NCBI GenBank assembly: GCA_023807065.1
Contig: JAJJLU010003789.1
Span: forward strand, 1-31,149
Source: Isotricha intestinalis
Taxonomy: Eukaryota > Ciliophora > Litostomatea > Vestibuliferida > Isotrichidae
Length of the DNA stretch: 31,149 nucleotides
Direction of reading: 5' to 3'
The position numbers and the translations under genes were made by a program. Below the pieces are notes generated by a model that saw nothing but the letters and a program-made list of their open reading frames with translations, had not been told where the DNA came from and did no database searches. This document shows positions 18,308-27,734 of this stretch, piece after piece; position 1 is the first letter of the stretch, and each line of letters starts with the position of its first letter.

Positions 18308-20692
18308 TTACAAATATTCAATTCTCTCTTCTAACTCTACAAAATCTTCTCTAAATTTTTCATCAATTTCTAACATGGAAAACAAAATATCAGTAAATTT
18401 CATGCTATATCTTTTTAAATAATTTTTCAAGACTAATTTCATAGAAATAGTATCATTTAATTCTCTAATATCACAAAGAGAATTAAAAGTTAAAGTAGAA
18501 GCAAATAATAAACATAAACCAAGTGAAAAAACATCACTTTTAAAAGAATTATGTTCAGTATATTTACTTTTACTTTTTTCTTGTAAAGCATGAAATAATA
18601 TAGGACTCATATATAATTCAGTACCTCTTATAGTTTGTTTGACAGTAGCTCTATTATTAGTCATTAATTCTTTTGCTTCTCCAAAATCAGCAATTCTAAA
18701 ACTTTTATCTGGAAATAATAATATATTTTGAGGTTTAATATCTCTATGAGATATTTTATGTCTTTGTAATTCTGCAAAAGTATGAACTAATTCTTTTAAT
18801 ATTATTAATAATTCTTCTTCACTATAATAATTCTTCTTTGCTTTTCTTTGAATTATTTCCTTTTCCCAATCTCTAACTGCTAAATCCATTAAAACATACA
18901 TTACATATGTTGTTTTATCTAATTTTTTTGTTTCTATCCCGTGAATATTTACTAAATTTAAATGATATGGTAATAAATCTAATAACATTTTATATTCTGA
19001 TTCTAAGGCATTTATTTCTTTCTCTGAATTTGCTAATATTTTTTTCATAGCATATCTTTTTTTATTTGGAGCTTCTACTTGATATATTTTACCAAATGTT
19101 CCTTCACCTATTTGTGATAATATTGTATAATCATCACTTTTAAAATTACTTGGATTTTGTGGAATTTCTTTTTGTTGATTGAATAATTTATATGTTTTTA
19201 AATTTTTACTTGATTTTGGAAAATTATAAGGATATGGTACTTTATTATTATTACTATTATTTATATTTACATTGACATTTAAATTTATATTTATATTACT
19301 AGATAATTTCCTTGTAATATTTTCATTGTTTTCATTATCATTAAAATCTAATTTTCTCATTGAGGGAGAAAAATTTTTTCTTTTCATTGAATTCACTCTC
19401 ATAATTTGATTATCATTTTCAGGGTTAAATTCACTAATATTATTTTCTCTTTCTCCAAAAGTTTCATTATGATTTAAATCTCTTGTTATATTATTTGATG
19501 AATATCCTCTTACTCTTCCAGGAGCCGCAGATTTATATAATTTATTATCTATTTGTTTTGAATTTCTTAATTTATTAATTGAATAATTTGTTTGATTAAC
19601 ATCTTTTTTCAAATCACTTATTGAAGTTTTTGGAAATAAATTAGAATTTTTTCTCATTATTACATTATTTTCTTCTTCATCATCATCTTTTGAATTAGAA
19701 TTTTTACATAAAAATCTTTCTTTACATTTAGGACACATCCATTTATGAAATTCATAGAAATTTAACATATGACATTTTCCACAAACAATAATTTTCTTGT
19801 TATTTAATTCTCCTTCAAATAATAATCCATTGCATTCTTTTTTATGATAAAATTTATAATTTGGAATTTCACTTTTTAAAATATTACAGCAAGGAATATG
19901 ATCAGGTTTAGCTTCTTTACCATTAAATATTGTTTCTTTGATGACAATTTTCATTAATTTAAATTCATAAGGATTATAAATTTTTGCAGCGGAATTAAAT
20001 TCTTTTCTACATATTATACATTTCCATTTAATACTAAATTGTCCAATTTCTAAACCACATTTTAAACATGTTAAATTTTTATTTTTTTGATTTATAAATA
20101 AGTATTTTTTACATTTTGGACATTTCATTACATCATTGATTATTGCATTACAATGATATTTTTCCCAAGTTGCAGGTTTATATATTTCATTTTCTATTTT
20201 TTTATCTATTGAAGTATAATAATCACAAGCACAGTGATTACAATGAAATAAAACAAAATTACTATGATATATTTTTTTACAATTTAAACATAATAAATAA
20301 TTTAAATCATCTAATATAAACATTTTATTTCCACATGAATGAATAGGTTCTGAATGGTGGTTACAATGAGGAACATAATTATTTCCATTGTATTTTTCAC
20401 AGGATAAAATATTATTAATTGAATGAATAATTTGATTTATCCTCTCACATTCAGGTTCGTAATAATCTTTTTGTATTATTTGAATTATTTTATTTAATGT
20501 TCCACTCTGTAATATAATATTTTTCGGAATTAAAGATATTTGTAAATATTTTTCAAAAGTTGGAAAAAAATCTTGTTTTGAAATTTCCAAAATTTTAGGA
20601 AATAAATCTTTATATTCTTCAATTGCTAAATTTAAAATTGTTTGCTCTTCTTTTGTTAAATTTATACTATTTTTATGATTGTTATACTCCAT
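18308..20692 (-). CDS. Zinc-ribbon plus protein kinase fusion
   Basis: A 794-residue protein with two halves. Residues about 95-330 carry some 20 cysteines, including seven CxxC knuckles (135/138, 151/154, 191/194, 209/212, 225/228, 304/307, 320/323) with many His. This suggests several tandem zinc ribbons or RING-like fingers, and CPKCKERFLC resembles TFIIH Ssl1-type fingers. Residues 330-515 are an Asn-rich linker. Residues about 521-794 form a Ser/Thr kinase with a glycine loop GEGTFG (529-534), lysine K550 (YAMKK), catalytic HRD 649-651 with DIKPQN, and metal-binding DFG 669-671. The activation segment GTELYMSP replaces the usual APE. All main catalytic residues are present, so it is probably active. 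The kinase group is unclear. Similar zinc-finger kinases are, to my knowledge, mainly protist proteins, and the substrate is unknown. ATG at 20690-20692; stop TAA. Confidence 0.87.
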   Translation of the reverse strand: MEYNNHKNSINLTKEEQTILNLAIEEYKDLFPKILEISKQDFFPTFEKYLQISLIPKNIILQSGTLNKIIQIIQKDYYEPECERINQIIHSINNILSCEKYNGNNYVPHCNHHSEPIHSCGNKMFILDDLNYLLCLNCKKIYHSNFVLFHCNHCACDYYTSIDKKIENEIYKPATWEKYHCNAIINDVMKCPKCKKYLFINQKNKNLTCLKCGLEIGQFSIKWKCIICRKEFNSAAKIYNPYEFKLMKIVIKETIFNGKEAKPDHIPCCNILKSEIPNYKFYHKKECNGLLFEGELNNKKIIVCGKCHMLNFYEFHKWMCPKCKERFLCKNSNSKDDDEEENNVIMRKNSNLFPKTSISDLKKDVNQTNYSINKLRNSKQIDNKLYKSAAPGRVRGYSSNNITRDLNHNETFGERENNISEFNPENDNQIMRVNSMKRKNFSPSMRKLDFNDNENNENITRKLSSNININLNVNVNINNSNNNKVPYPYNFPKSSKNLKTYKLFNQQKEIPQNPSNFKSDDYTILSQIGEGTFGKIYQVEAPNKKRYAMKKILANSEKEINALESEYKMLLDLLPYHLNLVNIHGIETKKLDKTTYVMYVLMDLAVRDWEKEIIQRKAKKNYYSEEELLIILKELVHTFAELQRHKISHRDIKPQNILLFPDKSFRIADFGEAKELMTNNRATVKQTIRGTELYMSPILFHALQEKSKSKYTEHNSFKSDVFSLGLCLLFASTLTFNSLCDIRELNDTISMKLVLKNYLKRYSMKFTDILFSMLEIDEKFREDFVELEERIEYL

Positions 20693-20775
20693 ATTGAAAT
20701 TATATAATAAATAAAAAAACTTTTTTAATTAATTAATTATTTATATTAAAATTAAAAAGTTCATCAATTATAAAA
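20693..20775. promoter_or_regulatory. 83-base divergent intergenic region (kinase / katanin con80)
   Basis: Only 83 bases separate the kinase ATG (minus strand) from the con80 protein ATG (plus strand). The region is almost pure A/T, with ttaattaattaattat near the middle. It must serve as a bidirectional promoter or hold very short leaders. Shared regulation of the two genes is plausible but not shown. Confidence 0.5.
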
Positions 20776-21459
20776 ATGGATAATAATAAAAAGAATAATC
20801 CCTATGATGAAACTGCAATTCCAATGGGTTTAGATTTAAATAATTTTCTACCTCAAAACAATCAAAATATTCCAAATAAGATATCAGAATCAAATGATAT
20901 TCCTGTAATTGAAGAAGTACAAAAACAAAATCCAAGTTTTAAAAGTATAATTGAAAACAGGATTAAAAACTTAGGAACAGTGTCTAACATTTGGAAAGGA
21001 GGAAGAAATAAAACAGAAGCTTTTCAAGCAGCAAATTCTTTAAAAGATTTAGGAGCAATAAATGATGTTTTTAATTTCTTTTTTATTAAAACTGAATTAC
21101 ATAAAATTGATGTTAGAACAGATGATATTATTAATATATTTCCTATGATTTTGCAAATGATTTCATCTAAATATGATATTTATTTTAAAAATGGAATTTT
21201 AAGTGCTTGGAAAATTTTAAAATTATATTATGATATTATTGTCAATACTAAACAAGCTCAATTAATGAATCCTGGAGGAATTGATTTAAACAGAGAAGAT
21301 AAAATTAAAAAATATAATATTATTATTAATTATTTCCAACAAATTAAAAGAATTGAAAATATTACTTATCATTTAAAAGGAAAACCAATTGAAGGTTTAG
21401 ACCTAATTCAATTTATGAGTGAGTTAGATTATTTCCTTAGAAAATCTGAAGGAAATTAA
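20776..21459 (+). CDS. Stand-alone katanin p80 C-terminal (con80) domain protein
   Basis: A 227-residue protein consisting of a con80 domain without the WD40 propeller of katanin p80 (KATNB1). SIIENRIKNLGTVSNIWKGG (57-76) and KTEAFQAANSLKDLGAINDV (79-98) align with the RLSNLQVVRALW..GDIKAALEAAVKMNDLSVVVDV pattern. ILQMISSKYDIYFKNGILSA (125-144) matches the LL.SKYE.YV..G segment. The end VDISREER..KC..CY.QL of the family appears as GIDLNREDKIKKYNIIINYF (168-187). This helical domain binds the katanin p60 AAA ATPase and promotes microtubule severing. Stand-alone forms, such as KATNBL1 of animals, compete for or redirect p60. Inference: a regulator of microtubule severing in cilia or the cortex. 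A short GLDLNNFLP motif (18-26) precedes the domain. A preceding WD40 exon is not possible within the 83-base spacer. Stop TAA. Confidence 0.85.
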   Translation: MDNNKKNNPYDETAIPMGLDLNNFLPQNNQNIPNKISESNDIPVIEEVQKQNPSFKSIIENRIKNLGTVSNIWKGGRNKTEAFQAANSLKDLGAINDVFNFFFIKTELHKIDVRTDDIINIFPMILQMISSKYDIYFKNGILSAWKILKLYYDIIVNTKQAQLMNPGGIDLNREDKIKKYNIIINYFQQIKRIENITYHLKGKPIEGLDLIQFMSELDYFLRKSEGN

Positions 21460-22025
21460 AAATAAATATTTTTTTAAAATTTATTAAAAATTTATTTCTT
21501 ATTCAATTTTTGCTCCGTTTTTTTAAATTAATCATAAAACTCTAACAAAATAAAATTAAAAGAATAGTATTTTTAGAAAATAAAACATGATCATTACATA
21601 GACTATAATTATAATTTATAAAAACAATTCTTAAGAAAATTAAAATTAGTATTTTAAAATTATTATCAAACAACAAAAATTATAATTAAAAAATTAAAAA
21701 AACGAGTGTCAATAACAATATCAAATAATTTTCTATTCAGATTATTTTTATTTTATTTATTTTTTATTGTTTCCTAAAGGTTATTTTCATTTAAATATAA
21801 AATATAAATGAAAGATAATATAAAATAAATTCATTGATATTGCAAATTTTTAGATTTTTTATTGTTAAATATATTCTTTTACTTTTTCCATTAAATTAAA
21901 ATAGTTTAAAACCCAAAAACAAAAATTTTATTTTCCCTAAACAAAAAAAATTCGAAAAAAAATGAATAAAAAAAAATATTAAAAAACCAATAAAAAATTT
22001 TATATTTAAAAAACAAAAATAAAAA
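21460..22025. other. Intergenic spacer, no gene seen
   Basis: About 570 bases between two plus-strand genes. It is AT-rich and becomes strongly A-rich over the last 130 bases before the MOB1 start codon. No open frame or structured RNA is recognisable. Confidence 0.5.
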
Positions 22026-22685
22026 ATGAACAAACCAGAAGAGAAAAACGTAATGCCAAGAAATAAAAAAATAACAAAAAATTCTCGTGGATATGGTTTA
22101 AAGCAAATAGCCCAAATGACATTAGGAAGTGGAAACATAGATTTAGCAGTTGAATTACCAAAAGGAGAAGATTTAAATGAATGGTTAGCAGTAAATACAA
22201 TAGAATTTTATAATGATATAAATTTATTATATGGAATGTTAATTGAATTTTGTACAAAAAAAAGTTGTCCTGTAATGTCAGCAGGACCAAAATATGAATA
22301 TTTATGGGCAGATGGAACAAATGTTAAAGCACCTTTAAAAGTTAGTGCTTCTGAATATATTGAATATTTAATGACTTGGGTTGAAAATCAATTAAATAAT
22401 GAAAGTGTTTTTCCTTCTGTTATTGGAGTTCCTTTTCCTAAAAATTTTTTACAAATTATTAAAATTATTTTTAAAAGATTATTCAGAGTTTATGCTCATA
22501 TTTATTATACACATTTTCCTCATATAGTTATGCTTGGTTGTCAATATCATTTAAATACTTGTTTTAAACATTTTATCTTTTTTATTGATAGGTTTAATTT
22601 AGTTGAACCTAAAGAATTGGCTCCACTTGCTGAATTAATTCAAAAATTTAAAGAAAGAAGAAATGAACAAAATAATAAAGTTTAA
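22026..22685 (+). CDS. MOB1: MOB1 family kinase activator
   Basis: A 219-residue MOB1 protein, full length compared with human MOB1A (216). It is the co-activator of NDR/LATS-type kinases in the Hippo and mitotic-exit pathways; in ciliates MOB1 marks the basal-body region and the division plane. Evidence includes ATLGSGN-like MTLGSGNIDLAV (31-42), LPKGEDLNEWLAVNT (44-58), SCPVMSAGPKYEYLWADG (80-97), VGVPFPKNF-like region (134-141) and HLNTCFKHFIFFIDRFNLVE (175-194). The zinc site is intact: C76, C81, H158 and H163, with the same spacings as human C79, C84, H161 and H166. The N-terminal tail (1-25) is basic and divergent. The start ATG follows an A-rich leader; stop TAA. The sequence conservation stands out against the neighbouring low-complexity proteins. 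Confidence 0.96.
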   Translation: MNKPEEKNVMPRNKKITKNSRGYGLKQIAQMTLGSGNIDLAVELPKGEDLNEWLAVNTIEFYNDINLLYGMLIEFCTKKSCPVMSAGPKYEYLWADGTNVKAPLKVSASEYIEYLMTWVENQLNNESVFPSVIGVPFPKNFLQIIKIIFKRLFRVYAHIYYTHFPHIVMLGCQYHLNTCFKHFIFFIDRFNLVEPKELAPLAELIQKFKERRNEQNNKV

Positions 22686-22851
22686 AAAAATTTCATTAAG
22701 TTCAATAATCAATCATTCTTTTTTCAAGATTTTTTAATTGATTTATTGATAAATATTTTAAATTTTAATTTTTTAGATTGAACAAATTATTTACTTATAA
22801 ATGTATTTCATTTAATAAAATTTTTTATAATTAAAATTTAATTTATTATAA

Positions 22852-24261
22852 ATGAGAAAAAAAAAACTCACTCCTTTAGAAGAAAGATTTGAATTATTTA
22901 CTTTCTTTTTAAATGATATAGATAATTTCATTGATAAAAGAGATATTATAGAAAAATTTCCAGATCAAATAAAATTATTAGATGAAATTGTAAGAGGAAC
23001 AAAAATTCATGAATTAATAAGGGAAAATAATATAAGAGAATTTGAAAAAATTGAACAAGAAAAAAGAGATAAAATAGATAGAAAAAGAAAAGGAATTAGA
23101 GAAGTTATAACTATAAAAGAAATAACAGAAGAAGATATTGAAAGAGAAATTTTACAAGTTCATCAAAAAACTATTCAAACTAAATTATCTTTGAATCCTT
23201 CTTATTTTGGTCAAAAATCTTTTGTTTTAATGAACTATAATTATTTTGGGGAAAATGAAATTAAAGAAATGTCATCTATAATTAAAAGTAGAATAAAAGA
23301 TTTATTACTTGAATGTTTTGAAAATGTAAAAGATCCATATAAAGAAACTAAAAAACTTCTAAGAGAAAGTAAAGAATTTATTCTTTATAATAAAAAATAT
23401 AATCTTGATGATGAAATACCTGAAAAAATTTTGGTTTTAAAAAATGAAATGTATAACGATAATAATTTAATAAATAATAAAATAAATCAAAATATGAGAA
23501 TCTTTAATTTACTTTCAGATATGGAAAAAAATAATAAATTAATACATCAATTTATATATGATAATGAAATTGAAAATCTGAATAAGCAAAATGAAGATAT
23601 AGGAATAAATTTAAAAAAACAATATCAAACAATATCTAGTATTTCAGATAAATACGGTAGTATAATAAACAATGATTTTAAATATACAAGAAATTCTTTT
23701 TCAAATAATAGATATTATTCGAATCTTCAATCTTCAAAAATAAAAAGAGAATATATATCATTAAGTAAGTCAAATTTTAGGAATAAACAATTGTCAAGAC
23801 CAAAAACTTCTTCTAGTAGAGTCGAAACTTCAGCTAGTAATTTTAAAAGTTATTCAAATAATCTTACTCTAAGTAATAATTTTGGAAAAAAATTAAATGT
23901 ATCGACACCTTCGATTAATCATTCACTATTCAATAAAAAAAAGAATATAATAAATGAAAATTTAAAAGATTTACTTGATGCAAATGAAATTCAATATTTA
24001 ACTAATCATGGTTTAAGTATTGATAATAAAATTGATTATAGTTCCTTTAATTATGATTATTCTAAATTAATAAAATTAAGAAATACTAAAAAAAGTCAAA
24101 GAATAAATAAGAAATATCCTATTTTTGCTATTTCTCAAAATATGTTAAATTTTGGGAATGTTTTTATTTTCCCTTCAATTGACAATAAAGTCAAAAAAAA
24201 GGATTATAAAGTTTATAGTGTAAGAGATAAGAAAAAAAAAGTTAAAAGAACAAAAAATTGA
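22852..24261 (+). CDS. Hypothetical basic protein with N-terminal helical region
   Basis: A 469-residue protein with no family I recognise, ATG after a taaatg context, stop TGA. Residues 1-200 are of good complexity and mostly helical: LEERFELFTFFLNDIDNFID (9-28), a charged helix EFEKIEQEKRDKIDRKRKG, then a mixed segment with LNPSYFGQKSFVLMNYNYFG (about 113-132). Residues 200-290 look coiled coil (LLSDMEKNNKLIHQFIYDNE). The rest is Ser/Asn/Arg/Lys-rich, with RPKTSSSRVETSASNFKS and a strongly basic end (RDKKKKVKRTKN). No signal peptide or membrane segment. It may be cytoskeletal or nuclear from composition, but that is only a guess. It follows MOB1 by 166 bases on the same strand. Confidence 0.75.
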   Translation: MRKKKLTPLEERFELFTFFLNDIDNFIDKRDIIEKFPDQIKLLDEIVRGTKIHELIRENNIREFEKIEQEKRDKIDRKRKGIREVITIKEITEEDIEREILQVHQKTIQTKLSLNPSYFGQKSFVLMNYNYFGENEIKEMSSIIKSRIKDLLLECFENVKDPYKETKKLLRESKEFILYNKKYNLDDEIPEKILVLKNEMYNDNNLINNKINQNMRIFNLLSDMEKNNKLIHQFIYDNEIENLNKQNEDIGINLKKQYQTISSISDKYGSIINNDFKYTRNSFSNNRYYSNLQSSKIKREYISLSKSNFRNKQLSRPKTSSSRVETSASNFKSYSNNLTLSNNFGKKLNVSTPSINHSLFNKKKNIINENLKDLLDANEIQYLTNHGLSIDNKIDYSSFNYDYSKLIKLRNTKKSQRINKKYPIFAISQNMLNFGNVFIFPSIDNKVKKKDYKVYSVRDKKKKVKRTKN

Positions 24262-24462
24262 AATTTAATCATAATAAAATATTGAAGAGATTGTAATTTA
24301 CCAATTTTATTTTTTAAAGTAATATTTATATATATGTATAAAATAAAGTTTATATTTAAAAAAATAAAATAAAAAAAAATATCATAAAATAAAATAATAA
24401 AAAAATAACAAAAAAACATTAAAATTTAAAAAATCAAAAAAAAATAATATAAAATAAAAAAA

Positions 24463-25611
24463 ATGGAAAATAAAACCCAAAATTTAAAACTTAGACAATC
24501 AAAATCAATACCAGATCCAGTTAAAAAAAGAGTATCATCTCCAAATCAACATCACAAGCGTAGATCAAATCAACTTAGAACAAATAAAATATTAGAGAAA
24601 CAAATGTCTTTAGCAAATCCTTCAGAAAAAGATTTAAAAGATAAAGAAGAAACAGAAAGAAAAAAGATAATAGCTTCAGATATTAAAATAGAACAAGGAC
24701 AAAATTCAATATATGCAGGGACACATGCAGGAACTGATGAAACTGGAAATATAAAAGAAAATCAAGATTCTTATTGTTTTATTGAAAATATATTTGGATT
24801 AAAAAATTGCAATGTTTATGGTGTTATGGATGGTCATGGAACAAATGGTCATTTTGTAAGTAAATTTTGTGGAGAAGCTTTAAAAAAATTTTTTTCTGAT
24901 GAAAATAACATTATAACTAAAAAAGAAAAAGGAAAATTAACAAAAGATTTATTATATCAAAAATTAACAAATAACAATTATTCTCTTTTAAAAAAATTTT
25001 TTAATAATTTACAAACTGAATTAATAGACGCAACATTTGATACTCATTTTAGTGGTACAACAATGGTAATAATATATCAAATAGAGAATAAAATAATATG
25101 TTCAAATATAGGTGATTCAAGAGCAGTATTAATATCAAATATAGGTAATGATGATTTTCAAGTAATAACTTTAAGCAATGATCAAAAACCAACAAATCCA
25201 GAAGAACAAAAAAGAATAGAAGAATCAGGAGGAGAAATAGCAACTTGTGATGATGAAAAGGAAAATGAAGAAGGTATTAAAAGAGTTTGGGTTAAAGGAG
25301 AAAAATTTCCTGGTATTGCTATTAGTAGAACTTTAGGAGATGAAGTTGCTAAAAGTGTTGGTGTTATTTGTACTCCTGAATTTATTGAAAAAAATATTAC
25401 TAATAATTGTTATATTGTTGTTGCTTCTGATGGACTTTGGGAATTTTTTTCTAATGAATATGTTAAAGATTTAAGCTATAAATTATATCTCTCTAAGGAT
25501 TTTGTTGGTTTAATTAAAAATCTTATGATTGAAGTTAGTGGAGAATGGAGTGCAGAAGGGCCTATTAGAGATGATATTACTGTTATTTGTCATGTTTTAG
25601 ATTTAAAATGA
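24463..25611 (+). CDS. PP2C family protein phosphatase
   Basis: A 382-residue PPM/PP2C Ser/Thr phosphatase, Mg2+/Mn2+ dependent. After a basic, Ser-rich tail (1-75), the catalytic domain runs from GTHAGTDETGNIKENQDSYC (86-105) to the end. The metal-binding and catalytic motifs are all present: the KENQD acidic position D102, VMDGHG with D123, SGTT 197-200, IGDSRAVLI around 216-224, GIAISRTLGD 284-293, ASDGLWEF with D323 and RDDITVICHV with D370 and D371. An enzymatically active phosphatase is therefore likely. An insert DDEKENEEGIKRVW (about 263-276) sits in the flap region before the FPGIAISRT block. The N-terminal tail (RRSNQLRTNKI and neighbours) could be a targeting or phosphorylated region. 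Substrates are unknown. A-rich leader before the ATG; stop TGA. Confidence 0.95.
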   Translation: MENKTQNLKLRQSKSIPDPVKKRVSSPNQHHKRRSNQLRTNKILEKQMSLANPSEKDLKDKEETERKKIIASDIKIEQGQNSIYAGTHAGTDETGNIKENQDSYCFIENIFGLKNCNVYGVMDGHGTNGHFVSKFCGEALKKFFSDENNIITKKEKGKLTKDLLYQKLTNNNYSLLKKFFNNLQTELIDATFDTHFSGTTMVIIYQIENKIICSNIGDSRAVLISNIGNDDFQVITLSNDQKPTNPEEQKRIEESGGEIATCDDEKENEEGIKRVWVKGEKFPGIAISRTLGDEVAKSVGVICTPEFIEKNITNNCYIVVASDGLWEFFSNEYVKDLSYKLYLSKDFVGLIKNLMIEVSGEWSAEGPIRDDITVICHVLDLK

Positions 25612-25788
25612 AATTTGAAGGAATTTAATTCGTTTTTTTTTTTTAAAAATTGTGTTTAAATTAATTCGGGCTATTATTTTAATATATTAAATAAAAAATT
25701 TTTTATCTGATAAATTAAAAAAAGAATATTATATATTTTCATAGACTATTATATAATAATTATATAATAAATATTTCAATAATATATT

Positions 25789-27061
25789 TTAATTATCTGG
25801 TAATAAAAATGGTTTATAAGTTTTCTTCTTTTTTTTTATAACTGGTTTTTGGATTATTAAATTATTAATATCAAAATTTTCTTTTTTTTTAATAATTAGT
25901 TGATTAGATTCATTATTTATATTTTTTCCAAGCATTAAATTTTTAATGATTTTAGCTTTATCATTTATAGTATAACTTTTTTCAATTGGTCTAAATTTCT
26001 GAGTATTTATTTTTGATTCAATACTTTCAATTCCTTCTGAAATATTTTTATTATCATTATTATTATTGATTTTATTTTTTTTATATGATTCCAATCTTTT
26101 TGCAATTTTTTCATTAAGTTTTTGTTTCATTTTATCCTTTGATAAAAAATTTTGAGCTTCTTCTTTTTTTTTTATATTTTCTTCATTTATTTTTTGTTCT
26201 AAAGATTCTTCTTCTTGATTTTCTTGATAAATTAAATTATTATCTTTTTCTTTATTATATATTTCTATTGTTTTATTTGTCATTAAATCCTCTTTTAATT
26301 TTTTTCTTTTTTCTTCTTCTTCTTCTCTTCTTTTTAGATTATTTTCTTTTTTTATTTTTTCAATAAAAGAATTAGATTCTGAACTTTCATTTAAAGATTT
26401 CTTTTTATTAAATTCTTTTGATTCATTTAATTTCATCATAAATTTTTCATTACTTAATTTCGTCTTAATTTCTTTTTCTAATTTAGTCTTTTGAACTTTA
26501 TTATCTTCTTTTTCATTTAAATCAATAATTGATGAATTATTTTGAAACAAATTTCCAAAAGATATTTGACTATTAAAATGTACTTTAATACTTTTATTTC
26601 TTGAATCATTTGTATTATCATTATTAATTTCATTTATTTGAATAAAAACTTTTTTATTTTCATTTGAATTATTATTTGTATTAAAAAAGAATCTATCATT
26701 ATTTTCTTTGTTTTCAAAATTAATTATATTATCATTTTTGATATTTGATTTTGATGTATCAATTTCTTTTTTAAAATTTGAAATATTATTTTTTGGATCT
26801 GTACAATTTTCTCTTTTACTAGTTTGAATTAAGCTATTTTCATTCAAAAAACTTAAATTTTTTCCATTGATTGAACTTGTATCGTCGAAAATATCTTTAA
26901 ATAAATTATAAATACTTATTTACTTATACTTTTATTATTTCCATCTTCAAAAGTTATTCTTTCCCCAGGATTTTTATTATTAGAAAAAGGAAATTTGAGT
27001 TCATGCTATAAAATGTTTTGATTTATTAATTTACATTATTACAATTTTCACAACATCCCAT
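25789..27061 (-). CDS. Spliced gene (three exons): MGCC-start, charged coiled-coil protein
   Basis: The long frame 25789-26847 starts only at a TTG and stays open upstream to about 26934 without any ATG. Removing two short introns gives a clean start: exon 1 27035-27061 (MGCCENCNN), intron 27006-27034, exon 2 26924-27005 (HELKFPFSNNKNPGERITFE then DGNNKSI), intron 26895-26923, exon 3 25789-26894. The total is 1215 bases, 404 residues, stop TAA. Gly2 followed by Cys3-Cys4 is a strong myristoylation/palmitoylation-type N-terminus with no signal peptide. The middle is Asn/Ser-rich, and the second half is a Lys/Glu coiled-coil region (LKRREEEEEKRKKLKEDLMT; MKQKLNEKIAKRLESYKKNK). No catalytic domain is visible. 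A membrane-anchored scaffold is plausible. An alternative second intron, 26895-26929 (35 bases), also keeps the frame. Confidence 0.72.
26895..26923 (-). other. 29-base intron 2 of the MGCC gene
   Basis: Minus-strand sequence begins GTAAATAAG and ends TTTAAAG. Removal joins exon 2 and exon 3 in phase 1 and bypasses the in-frame TAA that follows. A GT six bases upstream (26929) would also keep the frame, giving 35 bases. Confidence 0.65.
27006..27034 (-). other. 29-base intron 1 of the MGCC gene
   Basis: Minus-strand sequence begins GTAAATTAATAAATC and ends TTTTATAG, so it is a canonical GT..AG intron of 29 bases in phase 0. It carries in-frame stops and joins MGCCENCNN to the open frame beginning HELKFPF. 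Confidence 0.7.
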
Positions 27062-27734
27062 TTATTTAATTAATTTTTTTTAAATCTTTAAAGCAAAGTA
27101 AAAATGAACTTAATTTTTCAAGGATATTTTAAAAGTTTAAAACAATATAAAAAATATTCTGAAGTTAAATAAAATATATACGATAAATTATTTAGAGTTT
27201 AATGTATAAATAAACTTCAATGATAACTAAGGAATCAGTAAAGAATTCAATATTTGAATTTTTTTTGTTTTTACTTAAAGAGGAATTTGTACCTCACATT
27301 CTCAATACAAAAATTTATATGATAATGAAAAAAGAATAATTGATTTTATTAGAAGAAAACAAATAAAGTTTAAATAAATAAATACATAAACATAAATTAT
27401 TCCTTTTTTTTTCTTTTTTTCATAAAGAAATTACTTATTGAATAATATATCAATGATAATAAAATTAAAAAAATATTAATTTAATAGGTTTAATAATTAA
27501 ATTTATAGAATATATAATAAATTTTCATCAAAAACAAAGGCAAATAAAAATTTTTATTTTAACTATGATTATTTTTCTGAATATGTTATTTCCTTTAATA
27601 AATTTATATTTCTTTAAATATATAAAAAATAATATTTCATTTTAAAAGATAAATAAAAATATTGAATTTATAAACAAACTCACCATTTATTCATTATTTA
27701 AAAAAATAATAATAATTATTTAATAATCATTACT
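27062..27734. other. Intergenic spacer with only short frames
   Basis: This lies between two minus-strand genes. Short plus-strand frames exist, such as 22 codons starting near 27105 (MNLIFQGYFKSLKQYKKYSE), about 34 codons starting near 27220, and a piece ending EKRIIDFIRRKQIKFK near 27375. I could not join them into a gene with introns of the local type, so I do not call one. Confidence 0.45.

Noticed and set aside
21896..22320. Minus-strand hydrophobic frames overlapping MOB1
   Set aside because: They are antisense to the MOB1 gene and its A-rich leader; the hydrophobic look comes from TTT/TTA codons.
26139..26366. 75-codon plus-strand Leu/Phe-rich frame resembling a membrane protein
   Set aside because: Antisense of the Lys/Glu coiled-coil part of the MGCC gene.
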